Notes: generated by a model from the sequence alone, not told the origin. Shown: positions 1 to 10,808, counted from the first letter of the stretch. The stretch is 18,349 nucleotides of DNA from Dehalococcoidia bacterium (GCA_030690405.1 JAUYGU010000123.1:1-18349), one strand, 5' to 3'. Translations and numbers: made by a program.

Positions 1-171
1 GTACCCCTCGACGTATTGCCGTATGCGTTCTTCCTTTTCGGCGGTGGCGATGTACTTGGCACAGGCCTCCCGGATGAGCGCCGAGCGTGACTTCGCCTGC
101 TCGCGCGACACTTTATTGAGGGCCTCCAGAAGGTCGCGATCTACTGGGACCTGGATGATCTTGTAGCGCAT
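1..171 (-). CDS. Ribbon-helix-helix (CopG-type) regulator or antitoxin, C-terminus cut by window edge
   Basis: The first 57 codons of a gene running off the left edge. The N-terminal strand (residues 4-11, IIQVPVDR) followed by two helices around residues 12-42, with SRSALIREA in the second, matches the ribbon-helix-helix DNA-binding fold of CopG/MetJ-like proteins. These proteins dimerise and bind short operators; many are antitoxins that repress their own toxin-antitoxin operon. After residue 42 the chain becomes a charged helix (EKEERIRQY). ATG is the start. It has no convincing Shine-Dalgarno, and a TACAAT hexamer lies 9 nt upstream, so the mRNA may be leaderless. A MazF/PemK-type toxin often follows such genes, but anything downstream is outside the window. 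The fold is fairly secure; the antitoxin role is inference. Confidence 0.72.
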   Translation of the reverse strand, partial: MRYKIIQVPVDRDLLEALNKVSREQAKSRSALIREACAKYIATAEKEERIRQYVEGY

Positions 172-180
172 GGCTTCCAC

Positions 181-186
181 ATTGTA
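181..186 (-). promoter_or_regulatory. Candidate -10 box of the ribbon-helix-helix gene
   Basis: TACAAT on the minus strand, separated from the ATG by 9 nt (172-180), predicting a leader of about 0-3 nt. GTGGAA occurs both just before the ATG and again about 27 nt further upstream, and could be a direct-repeat operator for autoregulation. No clear -35 is visible. Confidence 0.45.
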
Positions 187-207
187 TCACACAAATAGTT
201 CCACATA

Positions 208-1281
208 TCACTTCTGCTGGGCCAGCCAGGCCTTCAGGTTGTCGATGATCGTCGTGGGCGTGGGATCGACGCCGTTCAGCAGGGCCAGGTAGAAGCTCAC
301 GTAGTCTCCCAGCAGCACCCCGGTCAGCACCTGGGCCAGCGCGCTCCTCCCCTCTACCTGCGCCTCCAGGTGGTCTACGCCGGCCTCGGCCAGCGCCCGC
401 TGGCTGAACTCGTACTGCAGGGACACCCGCGGGTGCAGGTGCGGCGAGCGGAGGTAGACGGCGGTCACCAGACCGGCGACCTCCGGCGGCAGCGACGACG
501 ATACGATAGCGTTGTGGTTCGCCTCCGGCAGCTGCTCGTAGAACGACCATACCTTTGTCGACTCGTTGAGCTGGGTCTTCCAGCGATGGGCCACCTCTGT
601 GAGGAGCTCGGCGCCGTAGACCACGGGCAGCCGCCCGGCCAGCCGGGCGGCCAGCTGCTTCGCGGGGTTGGCGGCCAGCGGCGCGTCCTCGCCGATGCGC
701 TCTCGTAGCGACTCCATCGCCGCTATCGCCTCCTCCACGTCGCGATCCACGCCCTGCATCAGCGCCAGCGCCTCGGCGACGGCGAGGAGCGGCATCAGGC
801 CGTAGCCGAAGGCGGCGCGCGGCTCGCCCTGGTAGCGGAACACGAAGGCGGGGACGCCGTTGGCGCGGGCCGCGGTCAGCAGCCTGCCTCCAGTCGTGAT
901 CGCGAGCTTCTTCGCCGCCGTCGCCAGCCCCTGCCCGAACGCCGACACCGTCTCCTCCGTGTCGCCGCTGTAGCTGGAGGCGATGAGCAGCGTGCGTCCG
1001 TCGACGTATGGCGGCAGGTCGTAGTGGCGGTGGTTGAGCACCGGTACCGCGCACTCCCGCGCCAGCAGCAGGCGGAAGACGTCGCCGGCTATAGCGGAGC
1101 CGCCCATGCCCAGGATGACGATCCGGTCGATCTCGCGATAGTGAGGCGGCAGCTCCAGGCGGCGCGCCTCGTTCCAGGCCTCGCGGCACTGCTCCGGCAG
1201 CTCGCGGACGGCCTTCGCCATGCCGCCGGGGTCGAGCTTCGCGCGGGCCTCCGGGTCGTCGAGGACGGTGGCGTCAGGCAC
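208..1281 (-). CDS. Bifunctional phosphoglucose/phosphomannose isomerase (SIS domain)
   Basis: 357 residues, the usual length of the PGI/PMI family, which interconverts glucose-6-P, mannose-6-P and fructose-6-P in the cytosol. Two SIS sugar-phosphate domains are visible. The first carries GMGGSAIAGD (58-67) and the phosphate-binding SSYSGDTEET (102-111). The second carries QLNESTK (Glu240) and LPEANHNAI (His256). The 16-residue spacing of this Glu/His pair equals that of the catalytic Glu203/His219 pair described for the archaeal enzyme. The C-terminus has the family's DYVSFYLALLNGVDPTP. The ATG overlaps the end of the upstream phosphohexomutase gene by 8 bp, indicating translational coupling. 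The product would feed hexose-6-P to that mutase and then to the nucleotidyltransferase further upstream. Confidence in the family is high; glucose versus mannose preference cannot be read from sequence. Confidence 0.93.
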   Translation of the reverse strand: MPDATVLDDPEARAKLDPGGMAKAVRELPEQCREAWNEARRLELPPHYREIDRIVILGMGGSAIAGDVFRLLLARECAVPVLNHRHYDLPPYVDGRTLLIASSYSGDTEETVSAFGQGLATAAKKLAITTGGRLLTAARANGVPAFVFRYQGEPRAAFGYGLMPLLAVAEALALMQGVDRDVEEAIAAMESLRERIGEDAPLAANPAKQLAARLAGRLPVVYGAELLTEVAHRWKTQLNESTKVWSFYEQLPEANHNAIVSSSLPPEVAGLVTAVYLRSPHLHPRVSLQYEFSQRALAEAGVDHLEAQVEGRSALAQVLTGVLLGDYVSFYLALLNGVDPTPTTIIDNLKAWLAQQK

Positions 1282-2695
1282 CGGTCATCTCCCGGCACTC
1301 CCGCAGCACGCGGGCCACCAGTTCCTCCTGCTGCACCTCCGTGTATATCCGCATCAGAGGCTCTGTGCCGGAGAGGCGGATGAGGGCCCAGCCGCCGCCG
1401 TCCAGCAGGAAGCGCAGGCCGTCCGTGCGGTCGCTGCCGGTGACCCGGAGCCCGCCGATCGCCTCCGGCCGCAGCGATTCGAGGCGCGACTCGACGCGCG
1501 TCCTCCTCTCGGGCGTCATCTCGATGTCGATGCGGTCGTAGTAGTGCGGGCCCACCTTCTGGAACAGCTCGGCGACGAGCTCGGCCGCGTCCTTGCCCCG
1601 GCGCGCCATCAGGTCAAGGAAGTAGAGGCCGGAGAGCACGCCGTCCCGCTCCGGCAGGTGGCCGCGGAAGGCGTAGCCGCCGGACTCCTCGCCGGCGATG
1701 AGGGCGTCCGTCTCGCGCATCTTGGGGCCCAGGTACTTGAAGCCGACGCCGGTCTCGTGGACGGGGACGCCGTAGAGCTCGCCGAGGCGTCGCGCCATGC
1801 CGGTCGTCGTGACGGACTTGACGATTGGGCCGCGCAGGCCGCGCACCTCCAACAGGTAGTAGATGAGGAGGGCGAACGTTTGGAGTTGGTTCACGAACCG
1901 CCCGGTGCTGTCGACGACGCCCAGCCGGTCGGCGTCGCCGTCCGTCGCCAGGCCGACCTGCGCGCCGTGGCGGCGGATCGCCTGCCGCAGCGGGGAGAGG
2001 TTGCGGGGGATGGGCTCTGGGTTGTGCATGCCGGGGAACAACGGGTTGCGGGCGGACCGCAGCTCCCGGACATGGGTGCGGCCGCCGGCGAGGAGGCGGC
2101 GGACGTAGCCAGCCCCGGCCCCGTGCATCGAATCGACGACGACGCGCAGGCCCGCGGCGCGCAGCCCCTCGAGGTCGACGAGCCCGGCGAGGTGGGTCAT
2201 GTACTCGGGCACCGGGTCGAATAGCTCCACCAGCCCCTTCGCCTTCGCCTCCGCCAGGGGGAGGCGCGGCGGCTTTCCGGAGCGCGGGAGCAGCGCCTCG
2301 ATGCGTCCCAGCACGTCCGGCGGGGCGGCGCTTGCGTACTCCGTGCGCACCTTAAAGCCGGAGTACGCGCTGGCGTTGTGACTGGCGGTGATCACGACCG
2401 ATCCCGCCGCCGCGCGCTTGAGGATAGCGTAACCGACGACCGGCGTCGGGGCCGGGCGGTCGCACAGGTAGACAGGGATGCCGTTAGCGGCGAGCACCTC
2501 GGCCACGGCGGCGGCGAACTCCTCCGAGGCGAAGCGGGTGTCGTAGCCCACCACCATGCCGCGCCCGGCGAGCCCGGCCTCCGTCACGTAGAGCGCCGTC
2601 GCCTGCGCGCAGGCGCGGACGTTGGCGAAAGTGAACTCCTCGGCGATGATCGCCCGCCAGCCGTCGGTGCCGAAGCGGATGGTCGATTCGTTCAA
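1274..2695 (-). CDS. Phosphoglucomutase/phosphomannomutase (alpha-D-phosphohexomutase)
   Basis: 473 residues with all four family signatures: the phosphoserine loop TASHNAS (Ser105), the Mg-binding DGDADR (252-257), the sugar-specificity loop GEESGG (335-340) and the phosphate-binding RLSGTEP (440-446). It interconverts hexose-6-P and hexose-1-P. The phosphoserine loop has Ala where TASHNP is commonest. GEESGG fits glucose/mannose-type mutases rather than GlmM, but substrate is not certain. A TTG start at 2695 is chosen because FGTDGWR (residues 8-14) must be included, a stop lies in frame shortly upstream, and no ATG or GTG is available in between. There is no Shine-Dalgarno; TAGTAT sits 9 nt upstream, suggesting a leaderless message. 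It is the first gene of a pair with the isomerase. Confidence 0.93.
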   Translation of the reverse strand: MNESTIRFGTDGWRAIIAEEFTFANVRACAQATALYVTEAGLAGRGMVVGYDTRFASEEFAAAVAEVLAANGIPVYLCDRPAPTPVVGYAILKRAAAGSVVITASHNASAYSGFKVRTEYASAAPPDVLGRIEALLPRSGKPPRLPLAEAKAKGLVELFDPVPEYMTHLAGLVDLEGLRAAGLRVVVDSMHGAGAGYVRRLLAGGRTHVRELRSARNPLFPGMHNPEPIPRNLSPLRQAIRRHGAQVGLATDGDADRLGVVDSTGRFVNQLQTFALLIYYLLEVRGLRGPIVKSVTTTGMARRLGELYGVPVHETGVGFKYLGPKMRETDALIAGEESGGYAFRGHLPERDGVLSGLYFLDLMARRGKDAAELVAELFQKVGPHYYDRIDIEMTPERRTRVESRLESLRPEAIGGLRVTGSDRTDGLRFLLDGGGWALIRLSGTEPLMRIYTEVQQEELVARVLRECREMTGA

Positions 2696-2704
2696 GCTAC
2701 GGCA

Positions 2705-2710
2705 ATACTA
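2705..2710 (-). promoter_or_regulatory. Candidate -10 box of the phosphohexomutase gene
   Basis: TAGTAT on the minus strand with 9 nt to the TTG start. A transcript from it would begin at or within a few bases of the start codon. No convincing -35 was seen. Confidence 0.4.
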
Positions 2711-2796
2711 AGGGATGGGCGCCCGCAGCCGCCAGCCCGCCCTTGAGGCTGTGCCCGGGGCGCGGGAAGGCGAGCGGCCTGGACGGCAGCGTAACG

Positions 2797-2843
2797 CCGA
2801 GATTCCTCGCTTGCGTTCGCCCTCCGGCGAACTTGCGGCTCGG
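2797..2843. repeat. Palindromic intergenic element (REP-like hairpin)
   Basis: Outer arms CCGAG (2797-2801) and CTCGG (2839-2843) enclose an inner stem TTCGCC / GGCGAA (2816-2821 and 2826-2831) with loop CTCC. It lies in the 192-bp gap between the nucleotidyltransferase and the mutase and has no coding potential I recognise. Flanking text such as GGAATGACAG looks like a dispersed intergenic repeat, but copies elsewhere in the genome cannot be checked here. Confidence 0.5.
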
Positions 2844-2887
2844 AATGACAGGAACGGGGACGCGTTGGGGCTAACTCACACCTGGCG

Positions 2888-3583
2888 TCACGCCGGCGCC
2901 AGCTGAGCGACCTCGGCGGCGGCCTCCGTCAGGTCCTTGAACGTGTCCACGGTGCGCCAGTAGGCGTCGCTGCGGTAGCCGAAGAGCCTGCCCTCAGCAA
3001 CGAGCTGGGGGAACGTCGTCGTCTCGTGGTCGCCGCGGTCGGGCAGGCGGCGGAGGAACTCCCGCGAAACGACGTAGAGGCCGGCGTTGATCCACTCCCG
3101 CAGCAGCGGCTTCTCATCGAAGGCGGTGATGCGGCCGGTGCGGTCGATGCGAGTAACGCCATAGGGGCTTCGGAGGCGGGTGAGCATGACGGTGGCGGCG
3201 GCCTGCTTGCGGCGGTGATAGCGCAGCATGGGCGCCAGGGGCTGGTCCGTGAGGATATCGCCGTTGAGGGCGATGACGGTGTCTTCGTCCGGGGGGAGAA
3301 GCCGCGCGCCCAGCTTGAGGGCGCCGCCGCGGCCCAGCGGCACTTCTTCCAGCGAGTAGTGGGTGCGGAGGCCGAAGCGGGAGCCGTCCCCGAAGTGCCG
3401 CTGGATGGCCTCCGCTTTGTAGCCGCAGAGCAGGATGGCGTCGCTGACGCCCTCGCGGGCCAGCCAGCGTACCTGGTGCTCCAGGATGGGCGTGCCCGCG
3501 ACCTCGATCATAGGCTTGGGGCGGTCGCTGGTGAGCGGCCTAAGGCGCTCGCCCTCGCCGCCGGCGATGATCAGGGCGTACAT
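2888..3583 (-). CDS. Sugar-1-phosphate nucleotidyltransferase (NTP_transferase family)
   Basis: 231 residues, a single Rossmann-like catalytic domain without the C-terminal left-handed beta-helix found in longer relatives. It has the nucleotide-binding GGEGERLRPLT (8-18) and KPM (23-25), the metal-binding NGD (107-109), FDEKP (155-159) and INAGLY (165-170). Such enzymes join a hexose-1-P to NTP to give NDP-sugar and pyrophosphate. The short form resembles mannose-1-P guanylyltransferases and glucose-1-P nucleotidyltransferases; the nucleotide cannot be decided. The ATG at 3583 is preferred over a TTG two codons earlier because GGAGGTGA lies 7 nt before the ATG but only 1 nt before the TTG. 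With the isomerase and mutase downstream on the same strand it completes a route from hexose-6-P to an activated sugar. A hairpin (CTGGCG/CGCCAG, 2882-2902) spans its stop codon. Confidence 0.88.
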   Translation of the reverse strand: MYALIIAGGEGERLRPLTSDRPKPMIEVAGTPILEHQVRWLAREGVSDAILLCGYKAEAIQRHFGDGSRFGLRTHYSLEEVPLGRGGALKLGARLLPPDEDTVIALNGDILTDQPLAPMLRYHRRKQAAATVMLTRLRSPYGVTRIDRTGRITAFDEKPLLREWINAGLYVVSREFLRRLPDRGDHETTTFPQLVAEGRLFGYRSDAYWRTVDTFKDLTEAAAEVAQLAPA

Positions 3584-3611
3584 CGTCAAATCACCTCCGG
3601 TCGCACACTAC

Positions 3612-3669
3612 GTAGCTGCGGGGCTTCAGCCCTGCCGGCATTGAGGCAGACCTGAAGGTCTGCAGCTAC
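3612..3669. repeat. 58-bp palindromic intergenic element with two internal hairpins
   Basis: Perfect 8-bp terminal inverted repeats GTAGCTGC (3612-3619) and GCAGCTAC (3662-3669). Inside are two perfect hairpins: GGGCT-tc-AGCCC (3621-3632) and GCAGACCT-ga-AGGTCTGC (3646-3663). It occupies nearly all of the gap between metK and the nucleotidyltransferase and could act as a terminator or RNA-processing site between the SAM operon and the sugar block. The layout is typical of small non-autonomous palindromic repeats; copy number is unknown. Confidence 0.6.
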
Positions 3670-3685
3670 AGGGCCTCGCTGCCTG

Positions 3686-4873
3686 CTACGTCCGCTGCGC
3701 CTCCTGGGCCGGCAGGCCGGCCGCCTGTCGCAGCGTCTCCGCCTTGTCGGTACGCTCCCAGGGGGCGTCGATATCGCTGCGGCCGAAGTGGCCGTAGGAC
3801 GCCGTCGCCCGGTAGATCGGGCGCCGCAGGTCTAGGTCGCGGATAATGGCGTGCGGGCTGAGGTCGAAGTGCTGCTTCACCAGTTCCAGCATGCCGCCGT
3901 GGTCGTACTTGTGGGTTCCGAACGTCTCGATGGAGATGCCCAATGGCTGCGGGTGGCCGATGGCGTAGGAGAGCTCCACCTCCACGCGGTTGGCGAGGCC
4001 GGCGGCGACAAGGTTCTTGGCCACCCAGCGGGCGGCGTAGGAGGCGGAGCGGTCCACCTTGGAGGGGTCCTTGCCGGAGTAGGAGCCGCCGCCGTGGCGG
4101 CCGATGCCGCCGTAGGTGTCCACGATGTTCTTGCGGCCGGAGAGGCCGGAGTCCGCCGCGGGCCCGCCCAGGATGAACGAGCCGCTGCGGTTGACGTGGA
4201 TGTCCGAGTTCTCGTCCATCCAGGGACCAACGATGGGCTGGATCACCTGCTGTGCTACGTCGTCCCAGAGCTGCTTGCTGCCGACTTCGGGGTCGTGCTG
4301 GGCGGCGATGACGACGGCCTGCACGCGCTTGGGCGCTCCGAACGAGTACTCGATCGTCACCTGCGACTTGCCGTCCGGGCGGAGGTAGGGGAGGATCCCC
4401 TGCTTGCGGCACTCGGCCAGGCGCATGCAGAGGTGGTGGGCCAGGTTGATTGGCAGGGGCATCAGGTCCGGTGTCTCCGTGCAAGCGAAGCCCATCATGA
4501 TCCCCTGGTCGCCGGCGCCCTCGTCGCTGCCCACCGCCGCCGCGATCTCCGCCGACTGCTCCTTGATGGACACGATCACGCCGCAGCTATCGGCGTCGAA
4601 GCCGTACTCGGGCTTCGTGTAGCCGACGTCACGGATCACCTGCCGGGCGATGCCGGTGTAGTTCACGTGATGGCGGGTGGAGATCTCGCCCAGGATCACC
4701 ACCAGGCCCGTCGTCGTCGTCACCTCGCAGGCCACGTGGGCGGTGGGATCGTGGGCCAGGATCTCGTCGAGGATGGCGTCCGCTATCTGGTCGCAGAGCT
4801 TGTCCGGGTGGCCCTCCGTCACAGACTCCGAGGTCATGTAGAGGGAGGGTGAGCTCATCAACGTCATGGTCAT
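3686..4873 (-). CDS. metK: S-adenosylmethionine synthetase (methionine adenosyltransferase)
   Basis: 395 residues, the normal bacterial length. It condenses methionine and ATP to SAM. Signatures: [11 protein letters not shown] (15-25) at the N-terminus, the [10 protein letters not shown] hexapeptide region (121-130), [10 protein letters not shown] (167-176) and the phosphate-binding GGGSYSGKD (261-269). The ATG at 4873 is chosen over an upstream in-frame start because AAGGAG lies 9 nt before it and it removes an overlap with ahcY, leaving a 17-nt gap. It is the last gene of the minus-strand series that begins at the SAM-I riboswitch, so SAM probably represses its own synthesis here. The palindromic element at 3612-3669 follows its stop. 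Confidence 0.97.
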   Translation of the reverse strand: MTMTLMSSPSLYMTSESVTEGHPDKLCDQIADAILDEILAHDPTAHVACEVTTTTGLVVILGEISTRHHVNYTGIARQVIRDVGYTKPEYGFDADSCGVIVSIKEQSAEIAAAVGSDEGAGDQGIMMGFACTETPDLMPLPINLAHHLCMRLAECRKQGILPYLRPDGKSQVTIEYSFGAPKRVQAVVIAAQHDPEVGSKQLWDDVAQQVIQPIVGPWMDENSDIHVNRSGSFILGGPAADSGLSGRKNIVDTYGGIGRHGGGSYSGKDPSKVDRSASYAARWVAKNLVAAGLANRVEVELSYAIGHPQPLGISIETFGTHKYDHGGMLELVKQHFDLSPHAIIRDLDLRRPIYRATASYGHFGRSDIDAPWERTDKAETLRQAAGLPAQEAQRT

Positions 4874-4890
4874 GGGATTGTTCTCCTTGC

Positions 4891-6889
<1,999 letters not shown>

Positions 6890-6893
<4 letters not shown>

Positions 6894-7486
6894 GCAGGCA
6901 CCTCCTCCAGGGACGGCGGCTGCGGGTAGTACTCCATCAGCTTCTGCACGTTCTGGGCGGTCTGGCGGTTCGTGAGCAGGGACGCCAGGTACAGCGCCAT
7001 GTCGATGCCGGCGGAGACGCCGGCGGCGGTGATGACGTTGCCGTCCTGGACGAAGCGCTCCTCCACCACCTCCACGTCGCCGAGCTCACGCAGTTGCCCG
7101 ATCGCGCCCCAGTGGGTGGTGGCCCTCCGGCCGGAGAGGAAGCCGGCGCGGTGGAGGATGAAGGCGCCCGTGCAGACGGAGGTGACGTACTGGGCGTTCG
7201 CCCCGGCCTCGCGCACGAAGTCGGTCATCCGTGGGTTGTCCACCTCCTGCCGCGTGCCCTGGCCGCCGGGAACCAGCAGCACGTCCAGCGGCGGCGCATC
7301 GGCGAAGCTGTGGTCTACGTTCACGCTGAGGCCGTGCCGCGCCCGGACGCTGCCGCCCGCCTCCGCGATCGTCACGACCTGCCAGCCGCGATCTATGAAC
7401 GCCATAGCCCCCAGCGCCTCCAGCGGGCCGACGAAGTCCAGCTCCTCGACGTCCGGGAAGACGACTATGCCTATCGTCCTGGTCAC
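6890..7486 (-). CDS. DJ-1/PfpI family protein, isonitrile hydratase-like
   Basis: 198 residues with a class I glutamine-amidotransferase-like fold. Key features are FPDVEELDFVGP with Asp17, VPGGQGTRQEVDN (72-84), the nucleophile elbow SVCTGAFIL (Cys105), RATTHW (121-126) and GVSAGIDMAL. Asp17 together with the SVCTG cysteine and TTHW is the pattern of isonitrile hydratase (InhA), which converts isonitriles to N-formamides; the C-terminal EYYPQPPS also fits that subgroup. Other DJ-1/PfpI roles (amidase, glyoxalase-like) remain possible. The start is GTG, with AAGGAG 10 nt upstream and a 17-nt gap after the 86-residue gene. The stop overlaps DUF1028 in a GTGA junction. It is co-transcribed with SAM-cycle genes, and the substrate is unknown. 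Confidence 0.85.
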
Positions 7487-7503
7487 CTAGCGCTTGCTCC
7501 TTC

Positions 7504-7764
7504 TCATGGTGATCTCTTGTCGCGACCTCCGAGCCCCCCGAGCCAGGCGGGGAGGCCGCGCAATGGCAATGGGCGCCAAGGGCGTTCAGGTTTCATGCGG
7601 TGCTCCTTCATGAAGCGCTCGAGTTCGCGGGGGTCGATATGAAAGTCCGCCTGCCGCAGGGCTTCCAGCATCCCGTGGTGTCCTAGTTTCGGATGCTGAT
7701 TGTGAAGACGCTCAATTTCAGCGGCGACATGTTCATCAATCACTTGGTATCGGCGTGATGTCAT
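7504..7764 (-). CDS. Hypothetical 86-residue protein within the SAM operon
   Basis: A small soluble protein of no family I recognise. Residues 1-58 look helical and carry NQHPKLGHHGMLEALRQAD followed by HIDPRELERFMKEHRM. This resembles a compact helix-turn-helix or wing-less DNA-binding or adaptor fold, but I cannot assign it. The tail (59-86) is rich in Pro, Arg and Gly. The ATG overlaps the GNAT stop codon in an ATGA junction, with AAGGAG 11 nt upstream, and the gene sits between two overlapping operon members; this context is the main reason for calling it real. Its base composition is slightly lower in GC at the start than its neighbours. Confidence 0.6.
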   Translation of the reverse strand: MTSRRYQVIDEHVAAEIERLHNQHPKLGHHGMLEALRQADFHIDPRELERFMKEHRMKPERPWRPLPLRGLPAWLGGLGGRDKRSP

Positions 7765-8657
7765 CTTAGCGCGATCTCCTTGCCCTCCCGGCGGCCGCGC
7801 CAGGCGGCGGCCATCCTTCGCAGGCCGGATAGCACGCCCAGGGCGTCCTTGCGCACCGCCGCGGTCTCGTAGAGCGTGCACTCCTCACGGTAGCCCAGCC
7901 TCGTGTAGACGGCAAGGGCAGGCTCGTTGGTGGCCTCAACCGTGAGGGCGACGAGGTCGCAGTGGCCAAGCAGGGCAGCGGTCACGGCGCTGGTGGCGAT
8001 GGTGGCCAGGCCGCCGCTGCGGTAGAGCGGGTGGGTGAATACGTTACCGATGACCGCCACGCGTTCGGCGGGAGAGTCCACGTGCGTCCCCGCGATGCTC
8101 ACCAGCTTCCCTTCTTGAATGACCCCGTAGTATACGCCGTCTTCGATGTGGCGGGAAGTGTAGGACGCGGGGCCGCCCTCGGCGGAGTAGAGCTGGTTGA
8201 CCCGGCCGATGTCCGAGCCGCGCAACCGCACTGTTTCCCCCTCCAGCGGCCGGAACGCCTCGCCGGCGACGGACATGCGCACCATCAGCTCGTTGCGCGC
8301 CAGCATGAAGTGGCGCTGCACGACTTTCCTGTGCTCCGAGCGGAAGCTGGCGAAGCAGAAACGCGGCCCCGGGTGAAGGCCGAGGGCGATGTCCAGCGCC
8401 TGAGGGGCTCCCAGGGTGACCATGGCCCGGCCGAGGCCGCCCCGGGCGTGGAGGACGATGGCGCGGCCGTCGGGGCCGCTGGCGGACCACCACTCGCTCT
8501 GGGCGAACAGAGGCGGCGCCAGCTGCGCGCGGGCGTAAGCGGCGTAGGCGCCCTCCGGGGCCAGCAGGCTGCGGATCTCATCGACGTCCAGCAGGCGTGC
8601 GACGCTGTACTGGGCGCGGGCGGCGCGATGCTGGCCGGGGAGGGTGGTATCGACCAT
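7761..8657 (-). CDS. GNAT-family N-acetyltransferase with extra N-terminal domain
   Basis: 298 residues. The C-terminal half (about 140-266) is a GNAT domain: NVFTHPLYRSGGLATIA (205-221) is motif A with the acetyl-CoA pyrophosphate loop (R-S-G-G-L-A), and NEPALAVYTRLGY (244-256) is the motif B region. The N-terminal 140 residues form a separate, less typical domain like those seen in two-domain GNAT proteins. The acceptor substrate is unknown. The ATG at 8657 is preferred over a TTG immediately upstream; it overlaps the mtnP stop by one base (TGATG), so translation is coupled. It is the third gene behind the SAM-I riboswitch. An acetyltransferase is not a standard member of methionine salvage. 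Confidence 0.85.
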   Translation of the reverse strand: MVDTTLPGQHRAARAQYSVARLLDVDEIRSLLAPEGAYAAYARAQLAPPLFAQSEWWSASGPDGRAIVLHARGGLGRAMVTLGAPQALDIALGLHPGPRFCFASFRSEHRKVVQRHFMLARNELMVRMSVAGEAFRPLEGETVRLRGSDIGRVNQLYSAEGGPASYTSRHIEDGVYYGVIQEGKLVSIAGTHVDSPAERVAVIGNVFTHPLYRSGGLATIATSAVTAALLGHCDLVALTVEATNEPALAVYTRLGYREECTLYETAAVRKDALGVLSGLRRMAAAWRGRREGKEIALR

Positions 8658-9530
8658 CAACCGGCCCTCTCCGCCGCCGTCACGTAACGGGCTATGAGCG
8701 GCTCCAGTCGGGCCAGCGTCTCCGTGGGGACCTGGCTGAACGGCGTTACGAGGGCGCCGGCCAGGGCGTTCCGGCAGTCGCAGTGGCGGTCCGCCGGCAG
8801 CCGCCGCAGGAACAGCCGCAGCGTCTCCTGGGATACCGCGACGTTCTTGCGCAGGTTTGCCACGATCATGCCGGCGCTCACGTCGGCCTCGTCATCGTGC
8901 CAGCAGTCGTAGTCGGTCGCGCAGGCCAGGATGGCGTAGCAGATCTCGGCCTCGCGGGCCAGCTTCGCCTCCGGCAGCGCCGTCATGCCGATGACGTCCG
9001 CGCCCCAGGTCCGGTAGAGGTTCGATTCGGCGCGGGTGGAGAACGCTGGGCCCTCTATCGCCACGTAGGTGCCGCCGTTGTGCGCCGTCGCCCCCGCTTC
9101 CCGTCCGGCGGCGACCAGCGCCGGCCGCACCTCGGGGCAGAACGGGTCGGCGAAGGCGATGTGGGCGACAAGCCCTTCGCCGAAGAAGGTGGCGGGCCGG
9201 CCCCGCGTGCGGTCGATGATCTGGTCCGGCACCACCATGTGCAGCGGCTCGATGTCCTCGCGAAGGCTGCCGACGGCGCTGACGCCGACGATGATCTCGA
9301 CGCCCAGCGTCTTGAGGGCGTAGACGTTCGCCCGCGCCGGCAGCTCGCCGGGCAGGATGCGGTGGCCGGGCCCGTGCCTGGGCAGGAAGGCGACGGGCAC
9401 CCCCTCAAGCGTCCCCAGGACGATTTCGCTGCTGGGAGCGCCGAAGGGCGTGTCCAGGCGAAGCTCGCGGACGCCGGTCAGCCCCTCCATCCGGTAGAAG
9501 CCGCTGCCGCCGATGATGCCCACGATCGCC

Positions 9531-9538
<8 letters not shown>
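8657..9538 (-). CDS. mtnP: 5'-methylthioadenosine phosphorylase
   Basis: 293 residues of the purine-nucleoside/MTA phosphorylase family. It phosphorolyses MTA to adenine and 5-methylthioribose-1-P. Features: GIIGGSGFY (7-15) and PRHGPGH (53-59) for phosphate, SAVGSLREDIEPLHMVVPDQ (87-106), IEGPAFSTRAES (161-172), GMT (184-186) in the ribose site, and TDYDCW (208-213) whose aspartates contact adenine. GMT rather than a GMS/N variant, and location next to mtnA, support MTA over inosine/guanosine. A CxC pair (Cys253, Cys255) near the C-terminus matches a stabilising motif known in some thermophilic MTA phosphorylases. The GTG start overlaps the mtnA end by 8 bp. The adenine released could be used by Apt, encoded just upstream. 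Confidence 0.93.
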
Positions 9539-10598
<1,060 letters not shown>

Positions 10599-10599
10599 T

Positions 10600-10626
10600 A
10601 AAAAACTCCTCGCGCGGTGGAGAAGT
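10600..10626 (-). terminator. SAM riboswitch expression platform: hairpin with U-run over the mtnA ribosome-binding site
   Basis: On the minus strand ACTTCTC (10626-10620) pairs with GAGGAGT (10611-10605) around an 8-nt loop and is followed by six T (10605-10600), as in an intrinsic terminator. The 3' arm contains the GAGGAG Shine-Dalgarno, so the same stem could also block translation. Part of the 5' arm and loop (10622-10614, CTCCACCGC) is an exact complement of GCGGTGGAG in the aptamer (10732-10724), a plausible antiterminator. Confidence 0.6.
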
Positions 10627-10638
10627 CTTTCAACTCAC

Positions 10639-10746
10639 CACTCTCATCTCTCCCCGGCGGGACCGGGGTCGGAGTTGGCACCGCGTCCTACGGACCGGTT
10701 GCCGGGCTTCGTCGGGCCGTTCCCTCCACCGCTCTGGATAAGAGTG
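10639..10746 (-). promoter_or_regulatory. SAM-I (S-box) riboswitch aptamer
   Basis: Reading the minus strand, the conserved S-box core is present in order: CTCTTATC, then GGTGGAGGGA, GGCCC, GAAGCCCGGCAACC and GGTGCCAACTCC, closing with GATGAGAG. P1 forms from CACTCTTATC (10746-10737) and GATGAGAGTG (10648-10639), ten pairs with one G-U. P3 and P4 arms, including a GACCCCGGTCCCGCCGGGG segment, are visible. SAM-I riboswitches switch off downstream genes when SAM is abundant. It lies directly upstream of mtnA and presumably governs the run of coupled genes down to metK. Confidence 0.95.
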
Positions 10747-10770
10747 CTGCCCTGTTCAGTTGTATCTATG

Positions 10771-10800
10771 ATGTTAGCGTTTGGGCGTAATTGCTGTCAA
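10771..10800 (-). promoter_or_regulatory. Promoter of the SAM riboswitch operon
   Basis: Minus strand: a perfect -35 TTGACA (10800-10795), 18-bp spacer and -10 TAACAT (10776-10771). Transcription would begin near 10764, about 18 nt before the aptamer's P1. It starts just beyond the apt stop codon, so the riboswitch operon has its own promoter. Confidence 0.7.
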
Positions 10801-10808
10801 GCGGGCCG

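Noticed and set aside
3851..4852. 333-codon plus-strand frame opposite metK
   Set aside because: No motifs and a composition typical of antisense to GC-rich coding DNA; metK on the other strand is unambiguous.
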